DNA of 64,000 nucleotides, from NCBI GenBank assembly GCA_022800525.1, contig JAAWQM010000003.1, positions 1-64,000 on the forward strand. The letters are read 5' to 3'. The stretch comes from Oscillospiraceae bacterium (lineage in GTDB: Bacteria > Bacillota > Clostridia > Oscillospirales > Oscillospiraceae). Of this stretch, positions 37,708 to 46,452 are shown piece by piece. Each line of letters begins with the position of its first letter. Positions within the stretch are counted from its first letter, which is position 1. The notes under the pieces were generated by a model that did not search any database, had not been told where the DNA came from, and saw only the letters and a list, made by a program, of their open reading frames with translations. The translations under genes and the position numbers were made by a program.

Positions 37708-37713
37708 ATTATA
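37708..37713 (-). promoter_or_regulatory. -10 box of the LUD gene
   Basis: TATAAT on the minus strand about 95 bases before the ATG at 37614; -35 is weak (TGGCGT). Confidence 0.4.
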
Positions 37714-37800
37714 CCATCCCGCCGGGAAAAACGCCAGTCCTAAAACGCAGATGCGCGGAAATCCGTTTCTATGCCGCCGGACCTTACGGTACGGAAAATC

Positions 37801-37835
37801 CCCTCCAGGGCGGATGCTCAATCCGCCCTGGAGGG
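37801..37835 (-). terminator. Terminator after uvrC
   Basis: Perfect 15-bp stem CCCTCCAGGGCGGAT / ATCCGCCCTGGAGGG, loop GCTCA, followed on the minus strand by GATTTTCC. Confidence 0.85.
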
Positions 37836-37847
37836 GGCCGCGCCGGC

Positions 37848-39674
37848 TCATTCGTCTCCAGCCGAATGGGCCCACTGGTATACTGCCGCCGCAGTGTTTT
37901 TCGGCACGACGGCCTGCAATTCCTCCAGAGACGCCTCGCGGATGGCCTTGAGGCTCTTGAAGCGCTTCAGCAGGGCGCTGCGCCGGACCTCCCCGACGCC
38001 GGGAATGGCGTCCAGGGTGGAGCCCCGCACGGACTTCCCATGGCTTTCGCGGTTGAAGGTGATGGCGAAGCGGTGGGTCTCCTCCTGGATGCGTCCGATG
38101 AGGGCGAACACCGCCTGGGTTCCCTTGACGCCGATTTCCCGGCCCTCCGGCGTGACCAGCGCCCTGGTGCGGTGGCGGTCGTCCTTCACCATGCCGAAAA
38201 CAGGAATTGCCAGCCCGAAGCGCTCCGTCACCCGGCGGGCGACCTTCGCGTGCTGCTCGCCGCCGTCGATAAGCAGCACGTCCGGCAGGGGCATAAATTT
38301 CTTATCCTGCTCCATATAATGGGTGAGCCGCCTTGTCAGGACCTCCTCCATGGACTTGTAGTCGTCGGGATGCCCGTCCAGGCCCCTGATGCGGAAGCGG
38401 CGGTAGCGGTCCTTGGCGGGCCTGGAGCCGTGGAACACCACCATGGAGGCCACAATGTCGTCCGCGCCGGTGTTGGAGATGTCATAGGACTCCATCCACT
38501 CCGGCGGCTCAGGCAGCCCCATCAGCCTGCCCAGCAGCTCCAGCGTCTTGTCTGTGCGCTCCTGGCTGGAGGTCTGGCGCTCCGCTTCCTCCCTGGCGTT
38601 GGTTTCCGCCATTTGCAGCACCTGGGCCCGCTCCCCCCGCTGAGGGACCCTGAGCGCCGTCCTGCGCCCCGCTTTCTCCGTCAGAAGCTGTTCCAATACC
38701 TCCTGGTCCTCGATCCCGGCAGGCAGGCAGATCTCCCTGGGCAGCACGGACCGTCCGCCGTAATATTGCAGCAGCAGGGCGGAGAGGATCTCCGCCGGAT
38801 CGTCCAGCGCGGAGGCGGAGAACAGCTCCGCCTCCCGGCCGGTCAGTTGGCCGTCCTCATAGTGGAGCACCGCATAGCAGCATTTCGCGCCCAGGTACAG
38901 CCCCCACACGTCCGTGTCGGCGCAGACCCCGGCCAGAACCTTCTGCCGTTTGGTGAGGACCTTGATGGCGTTGACCCGGTCCCGCAGGACCGCGGCCTCC
39001 TCGAAGCGCAGTTCCGCCGCCGCCGCCTCCATCTCCTCCATCAGACGGGCGGTGACCAGCCGGACCTTGCCCTCCAGCAGCTGGACGGCCAGCTCAATCC
39101 GGCGGTTGTACTCCTCCTCCGTCATCTCCTTCCGGCAAAAGCCGTCGCAGCGGCCCATGTGGTGGTTCAGGCAGGGCCGCTCCTTCCCGATGTCCCGGGG
39201 GAAGGTCCTGGAGCAGGTGGGCAGGCGCAGGGCGGCCCGGATGGCGTCCAGGGCGGAGCGGGTCTCCTGCCGCATCCCGTAGGGGCCGAAATACCTGGCC
39301 CCGTCGTCGCAGACCCGGCTGACGATGGAAAATTTGGGATAAGCCTCCCGGCTGAGGCGGACGAAGGGGTAGCCCTTGTCGTCCTTCAGGAGGATGTTGT
39401 ACCGGGGCATATATTGCTTGATGAGGGCATTCTCCAGCACCAGGGCCTCGAACTCGCTGCCCACAATGATGGTGTCGAAGTCGTCCACCAGCCCCACCAT
39501 GGTGTGAGTCTTCAGGTTGTGGCCCCGGCCCGTCTGGAAATACTGGCTCACCCGGTTTTTCAGCTTTTTCGCCTTGCCCACATAGATGACCTCGCCGTCC
39601 GCGCCGTGCATCAGGTACACGCCGGGGGCCAGGGGCAGGGTGTTGGCTTTTTCCAGCAGTTCTTCCTTTGTCAT
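37848..39674 (-). CDS. uvrC: Excinuclease ABC subunit C
   Basis: Protein of 608 residues, normal length. It has the GIY-YIG domain (PGVYLMHGADGEVIYVGKAK), a cysteine-rich block (CLNHHMGRCDGFCRK), UVR domain (ARLMEEMEAAAAELRFEEAA), the RNase H-like nuclease (ESYDISNTGADDIVASMVVF, LLIDGGEQHAK) and C-terminal helix-hairpin-helix (LDAIPGVGEVRRSALLKRFK). It makes both incisions in nucleotide excision repair. The ATG overlaps the stop of the preceding amidohydrolase gene (ATGA), so both are co-translated. Confidence 0.97.
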   Translation of the reverse strand: MTKEELLEKANTLPLAPGVYLMHGADGEVIYVGKAKKLKNRVSQYFQTGRGHNLKTHTMVGLVDDFDTIIVGSEFEALVLENALIKQYMPRYNILLKDDKGYPFVRLSREAYPKFSIVSRVCDDGARYFGPYGMRQETRSALDAIRAALRLPTCSRTFPRDIGKERPCLNHHMGRCDGFCRKEMTEEEYNRRIELAVQLLEGKVRLVTARLMEEMEAAAAELRFEEAAVLRDRVNAIKVLTKRQKVLAGVCADTDVWGLYLGAKCCYAVLHYEDGQLTGREAELFSASALDDPAEILSALLLQYYGGRSVLPREICLPAGIEDQEVLEQLLTEKAGRRTALRVPQRGERAQVLQMAETNAREEAERQTSSQERTDKTLELLGRLMGLPEPPEWMESYDISNTGADDIVASMVVFHGSRPAKDRYRRFRIRGLDGHPDDYKSMEEVLTRRLTHYMEQDKKFMPLPDVLLIDGGEQHAKVARRVTERFGLAIPVFGMVKDDRHRTRALVTPEGREIGVKGTQAVFALIGRIQEETHRFAITFNRESHGKSVRGSTLDAIPGVGEVRRSALLKRFKSLKAIREASLEELQAVVPKNTAAAVYQWAHSAGDE

Positions 39675-40207
39675 CCGGCATCCTCCGAGGTCAGCAGCTT
39701 CATGATATTTTTCCAGGCGATCCGGTCAATCTCTTCATCGGTAAAATCCATCTGGTCCAGGATTTCAAAATAAACATCGTAATCCCCATCAGGGAAGTCT
39801 GTGCCGAAAACCAGCCGTTCAGGTCCAAAGGCCCGAAGGATACGGTGGGTCTGCTCTATGCCGTACAGACCGGCCAGCTTGGGCAGGATATACGGCGTCT
39901 GCTCAATGAAATACGCCCCGCTGGCTGCCACGTCGGCGAAGGCAAAAAAACGGTCCGGATGCTCCCGTACCAGCCCGCCCGGAAAGCGGTTGGTCTCATA
40001 GGGGTCCTGATAAAACATATTCTGGTCGTTCATGGGCAGCAGCAGGGCTTTTTCGATCCCGAAGCGGTCCATCCGCCGCAGATAATCCTCCGTACTGCAC
40101 TGGGACCAGGGGGCATCCAGCCCTTCGTTGGCGATAAACTGTACCGTCCGTTCGCCGGGCAGCACGTGGACGTGGGCGTCGATTTTCCGGTGGGTTCGCC
40201 AGCTCAT
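39671..40207 (-). CDS. Shortened amidohydrolase_2-like protein
   Basis: Protein of 178 residues. The start (KIDAHVHVLPGERTVQF) gives the first HxH metal pair and the C-terminus (LVFGTDFPDGDYDVYFEIL) gives the catalytic Asp of an amidohydrolase_2 barrel. The family is usually about 270-300 residues. The middle strands with the two further metal His are absent: FAFADVAASG runs straight into AYFIEQTPYILPKLAGLYGI, the segment that normally follows the third His strand. An in-frame internal deletion is the simplest reading, so activity is doubtful. AGGAGG precedes the ATG at 40207. Coupled to uvrC by four-base overlap. Confidence 0.7.
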   Translation of the reverse strand: MSWRTHRKIDAHVHVLPGERTVQFIANEGLDAPWSQCSTEDYLRRMDRFGIEKALLLPMNDQNMFYQDPYETNRFPGGLVREHPDRFFAFADVAASGAYFIEQTPYILPKLAGLYGIEQTHRILRAFGPERLVFGTDFPDGDYDVYFEILDQMDFTDEEIDRIAWKNIMKLLTSEDAG

Positions 40208-40371
40208 AGGGGGGCCTCCTTTCCATTGGTAAAAAAGGATAAAGTTCAAGGCTGCCTGGGCAGAGCTTGCGCTGCCGGGACAGTCGTTGGGCCATAGGCC
40301 CAATGCCGTCCCTGCAAGGCGGCGCTGCGCCTCTGGTGGGGGCGGGCAAAAGTCCGGCACAAAGAACATAA

Positions 40372-40401
40372 AAAGACTGCTTCGTCACCGAAACAGTCTT
40401 T
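40372..40401 (-). terminator. Terminator after the HPr gene
   Basis: AAAGACTG / CAGTCTTT with inner TCG/CGA pairing; T-run on the minus strand. Confidence 0.8.
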
Positions 40402-40421
40402 CATCCGCCAGAGATGGTGTT

Positions 40422-40688
40422 TTACTCGCCGAACTCGCCGGAACGAACCAGCTCGGCCAGGGCTTCCACAGCTTCCTTCTCATCGGAGCCGTCGGCGATC
40501 AAGGTGATGGTGGTACCCTTGACGATCCCCAGGGACAGAACGCCCAACAGACTCTTGGCGTTGACCCGGCGTTCATCCTTCTCAACCCAGATGCCGCTCT
40601 TGAACTCGTTCGCCTTGCGGATGAAGTAGGTGGCGGGTCTTGCGTGCAGACCGACCTCGTTGTTGATAGTGACTTCCTGAGTATACAT
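40422..40688 (-). CDS. ptsH: Phosphocarrier protein HPr
   Basis: Protein of 88 residues. It has the active-site His15 in NNEVGLHARPATYF and the regulatory Ser46 in VNAKSLLGVLSLGI, so it can carry PTS phosphate from enzyme I and be phosphorylated by HPr kinase for CcpA control. This separates it from Crh, which lacks His15. No ptsI gene is adjacent. It has its own near-consensus promoter and terminator and is monocistronic. It would serve the beta-glucoside PTS at the right end of the window. Confidence 0.93.
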   Translation of the reverse strand: MYTQEVTINNEVGLHARPATYFIRKANEFKSGIWVEKDERRVNAKSLLGVLSLGIVKGTTITLIADGSDEKEAVEALAELVRSGEFGE

Positions 40689-40754
40689 ATACCTTTATCT
40701 CCTCTTCAATCTCAATCTGCATATGGACAACCAACGGGATTTACGGATATTCTT

Positions 40755-40783
40755 ATGTTAGCAAATTTCCACTTCCCCGTCAA
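40755..40783 (-). promoter_or_regulatory. Promoter of the HPr gene
   Basis: Minus strand TTGACG (40778-40783), 17-base spacer, TAACAT (40755-40760), about 70 bases before the ATG at 40688. Confidence 0.75.
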
Positions 40784-41031
40784 CGTCACATTCCACAAAT
40801 TTATTTGCCCCAAACATCAATTCTCCATACGGATTTGTGGGAAAATTTATGAACACGGCAGGATTTCTTCCAGATATTGACACGGGTTTCACAGGATGCT
40901 AATTTTTTCCAGGGAGAAAGAGAATATTCCCGGCTCCCACAGCCTATGCGCCGGGGGCGGAAAACGTGCGGGAGCGAGCCGCCCTCCGCCCGGACGGTCC
41001 GCTGAGACCGGGCGAAGGACGGCGGATGGAT
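40784..41031. other. Non-coding gap between the HPr gene promoter and pheT
   Basis: A+T-rich on the left, GC-rich on the right. I see no gene. Near 40993-41027 CCGCCCGGACGGTCC...GACCGGGCG could fold as the pheT terminator, without a clear T-run. Confidence 0.35.
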
Positions 41032-43725
41032 TTACCGCAGGACCGCGCCCAGCTGGGCCTCCAGGGCGGCCAGGATGGTCTTGACCTCCTCATCGGCCTC
41101 GGCGGCCACGATGCTGCGGTCATCCGCCCGGATGGTCAGGCTGAACGCCACGGACTTGCTGTCCCCGGCGATGCCCTTGCCGCGGTAGACGTCGAAGAGG
41201 GCCACGTCCCGCAGCAGCCTGCCACCCGCCTTGCGGATGCAGCTCTCCAGCGCGCCTACGGTGACCTCCTCCCTGCATACCACGGCGATGTCGCGGGCGA
41301 CGGCGGGGAAGCGGGGCAGGGGCGTGTACTCCACGCCGGGACCCTGGCTCTCCAGCAGGGCTTCGAAGCTGAGCTCGGCGCAGTACAGCGCTTCCTCCAC
41401 GCCGTAGTTGGCGGCTACGGCGGGATGAATCTGCCCCACTACGCCCAGCAGCTTCTCCCCGGCGTACACACCGGCGCAGCGTCCGGGGTGATAGGACGGG
41501 TCGGCAGAGCAGGCAGTAAAGGTGACGTCCGGCGTCCGCAGGTCCTTCAGAACAGCTTCCACCACGCCCTTTATGGAGAAAAAGTCAAAGCTCTCGCCGT
41601 AAGCGCCCAGGGTGAGCAGCTTCGGCTCGTTGGCAAGCCCGTCAGGGCCGCCGGGGAGATAGACCCTGCCAATTTCATAAAGGCGGACGTCCTTGTTGCG
41701 GTTGTTGTAGTTCTTTGCCAGAATCTCAAGCATGGAGGGCAGGGTGGTGGTGCGCATGATGGACGTGTCCTCGCCCAGAGGGTTGAGGATTTTCAGGCTC
41801 TGGCGCAGAGGCTCGTCAGCCGCCCAGCCGATCTTGTCATAGCAGGTGGGAGAGATGAAGGAGTAGGTGATGATCTCATCGTACCCGCAGGCGCGGCACA
41901 GCTCGCCCAGACGGCGTTCCGCCCGCTGAACAGGGGTGTAGCCGCCCTGGGTGGTCTCGCCCCGCTGGAGGGTGGAGGGAATGTTGTTGTAGCCGTAGAA
42001 CCGGGCCACCTCCTCCGCCAGGTCCGCCATGCGCTGCACGTCCCCGCGCCAGGAGGGGACCTTGATAACGCCCCGTTCCATAGTGGTCTCGAAGCCCAGC
42101 CGCTGAAGGTAGGTATACATCACATTTTCCGCAACATCGGTGCCCAGCAGTACGTTGATCTTGTCCGGCTCCAGCTTCAGCATGGTAGGCTGGGGCACAT
42201 GGTTCAGCACGTCGATCACGCCGTCCAGCACCTCGCCGGCCCCCAGCATTTCGACAAGCTCGCAGGCCCGGTTCACGGCGGGGAGGGTATTGAGGGGGTC
42301 CAGGCCCTTCTCGAATTTGGCGGACGCCTCGGTGCGCATCCCCAGGGCCAGGGCGGCCTTGCGGATGCAGGTGCCGTCGAAGTTGGCGGACTCAAAGACC
42401 ACATCCACGGTGTCGTCCACGATTTCGCTGTTCTCGCCGCCCATGATGCCCGCCAGACCTACGGCCCGGGTCTCATCGGCGATGACCAGCATATTGGGGT
42501 TCAGCTTGCGCACATTGCCGTCCAGGGTGGTCAGCTCCTCGCCCTCTTTTGCCCGCCGGACGATGATCTTGCCGCCCTTCACGTAGCGGTAGTCAAAGGC
42601 GTGCATGGGCTGGCCGTACTCCAGCATGACGTAGTTGGTGATATCGACGATATTGTTGATGGGCCGCACGCCCATACTCCGCAGACGCTCCCGCATCCAC
42701 TTGGGGGAGGGGGCAATCTTCACATTGCGGACCATCCGCGCGGTGTACCGGGGGCACAGCTCCGGGTCCGGTGTCTCCACGTCCAGCAGCTCCGGCAGAT
42801 TGCCGTCCCCGCCGCCCTTGACCACTGGCTGATGGAAGTAGCAGGGCTTGTCGAAGGTAGCGGACACCTCCCGGGCCAGACCGATGACGCTCAGGCAGTC
42901 GGGCCGGTTGGGGGTGATCTCGAACTCCACCACATGGTCGTCGGCGTTGATAATGGGTTTGATATCGTCGCCGGGCTTGCAGTCCTCGTGGAGGACGAAA
43001 ATACCGTCATTGATGCAGTGGGGGAACTCTCTTTGTTCTGCGTGGAGGTCCGCCAGGGTGCAGACCGTGTCGGTCTTGGTGTTGTAGGCCACCAGATCGC
43101 CCACATGAACATTGTCGCAGCGGATGTCAGGACACACCGTGGCGTCCTCTATGTCCATGCAGGTGTGATAGCTGCCGTCACCCTGGGGGGCACACTCCAG
43201 CACCTTGGCGGCCACCACCGGCCCAAAGATCTTATGCCCAGGCTGGATGTCCGCAGGAATGGAGGGCTTTTCGGGATCAATGGGCTTGTAGTCGTTGAGA
43301 AGCGCGGCGGCCTCGATGACGGCGTAGGGGAAATCCCGCTCGTCCAGGCCCAGCTCGCTCAAGGAGCACAGCATCCCGTTGGAGGGGACGCCCCGCAGCT
43401 TGCCCTTCTCAATCTTTTTCCCGCCGGGAAGCATGGCCTTGTGCAGGGCCACGGGCACCATGTCCCCCTCATGGATGTTCCACGCCCCCGTCACGATCTG
43501 GACGGGCTCGTCCCGCCCCACGTCCAGCTGGCAGACCCACATGTGGTCGCTGTCCGGGTGGCGCTCCATCTTCTTGATGCGGCCCGCCACCACGTTTTTG
43601 ATCTCCGCCCCCAGGTCCTCCGTGGTCTCCACCTTGGAGCCGGAGAGCGTCATGGCCTCCGCAAATTCTCTGTCATCGGCCTCAACGGTCACGAACTCGC
43701 TGAGCCATTTTCTGCTTAATTTCAT
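41032..43725 (-). CDS. pheT: Phenylalanyl-tRNA synthetase beta subunit, with extra insertion
   Basis: Protein of 897 residues; Bacillus PheT is about 804. It has the EMAP-like tRNA-binding fold (VVAGRIKKMERHPDSDHMWV, GKLRGVPSNGMLCSLSELGL), then an extra Cys-rich segment of about 100 residues (136-238), the B3/B4 editing domain (FEITPNRPDCLSVIGLAREV), B5 and catalytic-like domain, and the FDX-ACB anticodon domain (LPRFPAVARDIAVVCREEVT). It pairs with PheS to charge tRNA-Phe. The ATG at 43725 follows AGGAG. Last gene of the T-box operon. Confidence 0.95.
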   Translation of the reverse strand: MKLSRKWLSEFVTVEADDREFAEAMTLSGSKVETTEDLGAEIKNVVAGRIKKMERHPDSDHMWVCQLDVGRDEPVQIVTGAWNIHEGDMVPVALHKAMLPGGKKIEKGKLRGVPSNGMLCSLSELGLDERDFPYAVIEAAALLNDYKPIDPEKPSIPADIQPGHKIFGPVVAAKVLECAPQGDGSYHTCMDIEDATVCPDIRCDNVHVGDLVAYNTKTDTVCTLADLHAEQREFPHCINDGIFVLHEDCKPGDDIKPIINADDHVVEFEITPNRPDCLSVIGLAREVSATFDKPCYFHQPVVKGGGDGNLPELLDVETPDPELCPRYTARMVRNVKIAPSPKWMRERLRSMGVRPINNIVDITNYVMLEYGQPMHAFDYRYVKGGKIIVRRAKEGEELTTLDGNVRKLNPNMLVIADETRAVGLAGIMGGENSEIVDDTVDVVFESANFDGTCIRKAALALGMRTEASAKFEKGLDPLNTLPAVNRACELVEMLGAGEVLDGVIDVLNHVPQPTMLKLEPDKINVLLGTDVAENVMYTYLQRLGFETTMERGVIKVPSWRGDVQRMADLAEEVARFYGYNNIPSTLQRGETTQGGYTPVQRAERRLGELCRACGYDEIITYSFISPTCYDKIGWAADEPLRQSLKILNPLGEDTSIMRTTTLPSMLEILAKNYNNRNKDVRLYEIGRVYLPGGPDGLANEPKLLTLGAYGESFDFFSIKGVVEAVLKDLRTPDVTFTACSADPSYHPGRCAGVYAGEKLLGVVGQIHPAVAANYGVEEALYCAELSFEALLESQGPGVEYTPLPRFPAVARDIAVVCREEVTVGALESCIRKAGGRLLRDVALFDVYRGKGIAGDSKSVAFSLTIRADDRSIVAAEADEEVKTILAALEAQLGAVLR

Positions 43726-43852
43726 GTATATTTTACTCCTTTGATTACGAAAGAGTGTTGGGCTTCGCCCAAACCCAGCAGGGACGCTGTCCCTGCACCC
43801 TGCCGCCTTTGAAAAGGCGGGCGAAACTTTTATCCGCGCTGCGCGCCTTTCC

Positions 43853-44878
43853 TCAGAACTGCTCCAGAAACCGCACGTCGTTTTCAAAGATCAGCCGCAG
43901 GTCGTCGATCTTGAACCGCCGCAGGGCTGTGCGCTCCAGCCCGATGCCGAAGGCCCAGCCGGAGTACACCTCCGGATCAATGCCGCTCATCTCCAGCACC
44001 CTGGGGTGGACCATGCCCGCGCCCAGCAACTCGATCCAGCCCTCGCCCTTGCAGGTGGGGCAGCCCGCGCCGCCGCACTTGTGGCACTGGATGTCCATTT
44101 CGCAGGAGGGCTCGGTGAAGGGGAAGTGGTGGGGCCGGAAGCGAGTAACGGTGCCTTCGCCAAAAAGCTTCTCCGCCACGGCGTTCAGCGTGCCCTTCAG
44201 GTCCGCCATGGTCACGCCCTTGTCGATGACCATGCCCTCCACCTGGTGGAACATGGGGGAGTGGGTGGCGTCCACCTCGTCCTTGCGGTAGACCCGGCCC
44301 GGGGCCACGATGCGGATGGGCAGGGGCATGGTGTCCATGGCCCGGACCTGCATGGGGCTGGTCTGGGAGCGGAGCATCACCCGGCTGTCCGTGTCAAAAT
44401 AAAACGTGTCGGACCAGTCCCGGCTGGGGTGGCCCTCCTCGGCGTTGAGACGGTCAAAGTTCAGCTCCGCCAGCTCCACCTCCGGGCCGTCCATAACGGT
44501 GAAGCCCATGCCGATGAAGATGTCCTTCATCTCCTCCAGGGCGATGTTCATGGGGTGCTGGTGGCCGATGACGGCCTGCTTGCCGGGAATGGTCACGTCC
44601 AGGGCCTCGTCCTTCAGACGCTGCTCCAGGGCGGCGGCCTCCAGCTTTTTCGAGCAGTCCTCCAGCGCGCCCTCCAGGGCGGCGCGGACGTCGTTGGCCA
44701 GCTGGCCCATGACGGGACGCTCCTCCGGGGAGAGCTTGCCCATCATTTTCAGCACAGCTGTCAGCTCGCCCTTCTTGCCCAGGTATTTCACCCGCAGGGC
44801 CTCCAGTCCGGCGGCGTCTGTTGCGGACTGGAAGGCCGAGACTGCGTCGGCCTTGATCTTTGCCAGTTGTTCTTTCAT
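43853..44878 (-). CDS. pheS: Phenylalanyl-tRNA synthetase alpha subunit
   Basis: Protein of 341 residues. It has an N-terminal coiled coil (KADAVSAFQSATDAAGLEAL) and the class II catalytic core: motif 1 near HPMNIALEEMKDIFIGMGFT, motif 2 RIVAPGRVYRKDEVDATHSP, motif 3 GWAFGIGLERTALRRF. The Phe pocket region FTEPSCEMDIQC and the short zinc-like CHKCGGAGCPTC are visible. It activates phenylalanine and forms the heterotetramer with PheT. It follows the deacetylase gene by 54 bases with only a short hairpin between, so it depends on the upstream T-box. Confidence 0.96.
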   Translation of the reverse strand: MKEQLAKIKADAVSAFQSATDAAGLEALRVKYLGKKGELTAVLKMMGKLSPEERPVMGQLANDVRAALEGALEDCSKKLEAAALEQRLKDEALDVTIPGKQAVIGHQHPMNIALEEMKDIFIGMGFTVMDGPEVELAELNFDRLNAEEGHPSRDWSDTFYFDTDSRVMLRSQTSPMQVRAMDTMPLPIRIVAPGRVYRKDEVDATHSPMFHQVEGMVIDKGVTMADLKGTLNAVAEKLFGEGTVTRFRPHHFPFTEPSCEMDIQCHKCGGAGCPTCKGEGWIELLGAGMVHPRVLEMSGIDPEVYSGWAFGIGLERTALRRFKIDDLRLIFENDVRFLEQF

Positions 44879-44932
44879 CTGTACTTTCTTCCTTTCAGAA
44901 TGTAGGCCGTCGCAGACGGCCGGAGATCGTGA

Positions 44933-45955
44933 TTACTTCATGGGGAGGAGGCTGCTGAGGGGGACGTCCATGGCCACGTTGCACCGGTTCATATCATAGA
45001 GCCCCTTGGAGATGTCCCAGCTGCCATGGTAAGTGGTTACAGTGACAGAAAAGTTTTCCTTCAGGAAATCGCTGGCCCATGCCTCCTTCTGCCCGTGGGG
45101 ATAGGCGAAAAACAGCACATCCGTCCCCACGTTTTCCTCAATGAGGTTAATGCTGGTCTGGAGGTCGGTGAAGACGCGGGCCTCATAGTCCTCCCGGGCT
45201 TCGTCCTCCGCCCGCTTGATACCTCTGGGGGAGTCAGTGTGACAGTTATAGGTGTGGGAGCCGATCTCCACCAGCCCGGATTGGACCATCTCCCTGCAGT
45301 CCTCCCAGGTCAGGTGTCCGGAATCCATGTGGAACTGGTGGTTCACAATGAGGGAAATAACGGCCTTGGCCTGGAACTCCTGCAATATCGGATAGGCGAT
45401 GGTGTAGTTGTTTTGGTAGCCGTCGTCAAAGGTGAGCATGACCGCCCTTTCCGGCAGGGGGGTCCCCGCCGCCAGCTCACTGGGGAGAACAGTCGTATAG
45501 CCGTTGTCCGCCAGCCATTGCAGGTCCTCCCGGAGCCGGGTGTCCGTAAGGGTCCAGGAGTTGCACTTGGTCCCCTCCGGCACAAAGCTGTGGTACATCA
45601 GCACATAAAGCTTGGTGTTCCCGGCGGACTTTACTTCAGCCCCCGGTCTGGAGTCCTCTGGGGGAGACGCCGGGAGCGGCTGGGCCGGAGCGGAGGGCTC
45701 TGAGGGCAGGGCGGCGTCTTCCGCCGGGGCGAAAACCGGCTCCTCCGGCTGCTCGGGACCGCTTCCCCCGGCGGGGGAGGCGGCCGGCTCTGTCTCAGAA
45801 CCGGCTGATGGGATGCTGGTGGGAGTTCCAGGCTCCGGCAGGCGGGACTCGTATTCCGCCGGCGGGGGCGCATCCCCGCCGCCCTGGCAGGCGGGCAGCA
45901 TGGTCAGGCAGAGAAGCGCCAAAAATAATACGCACCACTTCTGAAATACTTTCAT
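44933..45955 (-). CDS. Polysaccharide deacetylase lipoprotein
   Basis: Protein of 340 residues. It has a lipoprotein signal (VLFLALLCLTMLPAC; lipobox LPAC) and a P/E/A/S-rich spacer of about 90 residues. The NodB-type deacetylase domain has the metal Asp pair in AVMLTFDDGYQNNY, the metal His pair in VEIGSHTYNCHTD (HxxxH) and LFFAYPHGQKEAW. It probably removes acetyl groups from peptidoglycan or a wall/exopolysaccharide outside the membrane. The ATG at 45955 follows AAAGGAG. It is the first gene after the T-box leader, so its expression should rise when tRNA-Phe is uncharged, an odd pairing with pheST. Confidence 0.88.
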   Translation of the reverse strand: MKVFQKWCVLFLALLCLTMLPACQGGGDAPPPAEYESRLPEPGTPTSIPSAGSETEPAASPAGGSGPEQPEEPVFAPAEDAALPSEPSAPAQPLPASPPEDSRPGAEVKSAGNTKLYVLMYHSFVPEGTKCNSWTLTDTRLREDLQWLADNGYTTVLPSELAAGTPLPERAVMLTFDDGYQNNYTIAYPILQEFQAKAVISLIVNHQFHMDSGHLTWEDCREMVQSGLVEIGSHTYNCHTDSPRGIKRAEDEAREDYEARVFTDLQTSINLIEENVGTDVLFFAYPHGQKEAWASDFLKENFSVTVTTYHGSWDISKGLYDMNRCNVAMDVPLSSLLPMK

Positions 45956-45998
45956 CTTAAAAACTCCTTTGTACTTGTCAGGGGACGGAAGGACAACA

Positions 45999-46234
45999 AG
46001 AGCCCTTCGCCCCAAGGCTGGGGACGAAAGGCTCAACTTCCGCGGTACCACCCGCATTCCCGCGCGGCGCGCGGGCACTTGCTGCCCGGATAACGGTGGG
46101 CATCCGTCCCGCTCTCACGGGCCGCTCCTGGGCGAACCAAGCGACACGCGCCAGGGCGGCTTTCAGCCGGTGACCGCCCCTCTCTCAGGCTGCGCAAACA
46201 CGCTATTTTCCCATTCCTCACATTTTGCTGTTTA
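45999..46234 (-). ncRNA. T-box leader, probably tRNA-Phe specific
   Basis: The minus-strand leader (start about 46234) contains the invariant T-box sequence GGGTGGTACCGCGG (46040-46053) able to bind the uncharged tRNA NCCA end, preceded by long stem I/II/III elements. An intrinsic terminator (GAGCCTTTCG/CGAAGGGCTC, about 45999-46034) stands before the deacetylase start. In stem I a loop places TTC (46134-46136; a Phe codon) where the specifier is expected, in agreement with pheS and pheT downstream. Readthrough upon Phe starvation is therefore predicted. Confidence 0.9.
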
Positions 46235-46240
46235 TCTTAT

Positions 46241-46269
46241 AGTATAACACAAAATCCGCCCGTTGACAA
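46241..46269 (-). promoter_or_regulatory. Promoter of the T-box-deacetylase-pheST operon
   Basis: Minus strand TTGTCA (46264-46269), 17-base spacer, TATACT (46241-46246), directly before the T-box leader. Confidence 0.82.
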
Positions 46270-46334
46270 GTGGTTTTGGGAAAAATCCAGGGAAAGCAAT
46301 TTCTGGCGCACAATTTCCAGAATAGAAGAAGCCT

Positions 46335-46450
46335 TGCAGGGGCGGGTATTATCCGCCCCTGCGGAATGGTGCGTGCCGGTGGATTCTGCGAACGGTGCGC
46401 GGCGCCGTGATCCGAAGATTGATTTCTCTGAAGAAAAACACTTAAATGCG
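46335..46450. repeat. GC-hairpin repeat between T-box operon and ABC operon
   Basis: GCAGGGGCGG-GTATTAT-CCGCCCCTGC (about 46335-46361) is a perfect hairpin of the family seen at 32312, followed by degenerate GTGCGCGGCGCC and ...GATTGATTTCTCTGAAG.... No gene is seen between 46270 and 46452. It may also end the ABC operon transcript. Confidence 0.5.
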
Positions 46451-46452
46451 TG

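Noticed and set aside
40877..40905. Plus-strand promoter TTGACA-N17-TAATTT near pheT
   Set aside because: The -10 matches at only three positions and nothing codes downstream on that strand.
40966..43719. Long plus-strand open frame opposite pheT (and similar ones opposite lepA, uvrC, pheS, the PTS gene)
   Set aside because: Mirror frames of well-recognised genes, rich in H/Q/V/G/L repeats, without conserved motifs.
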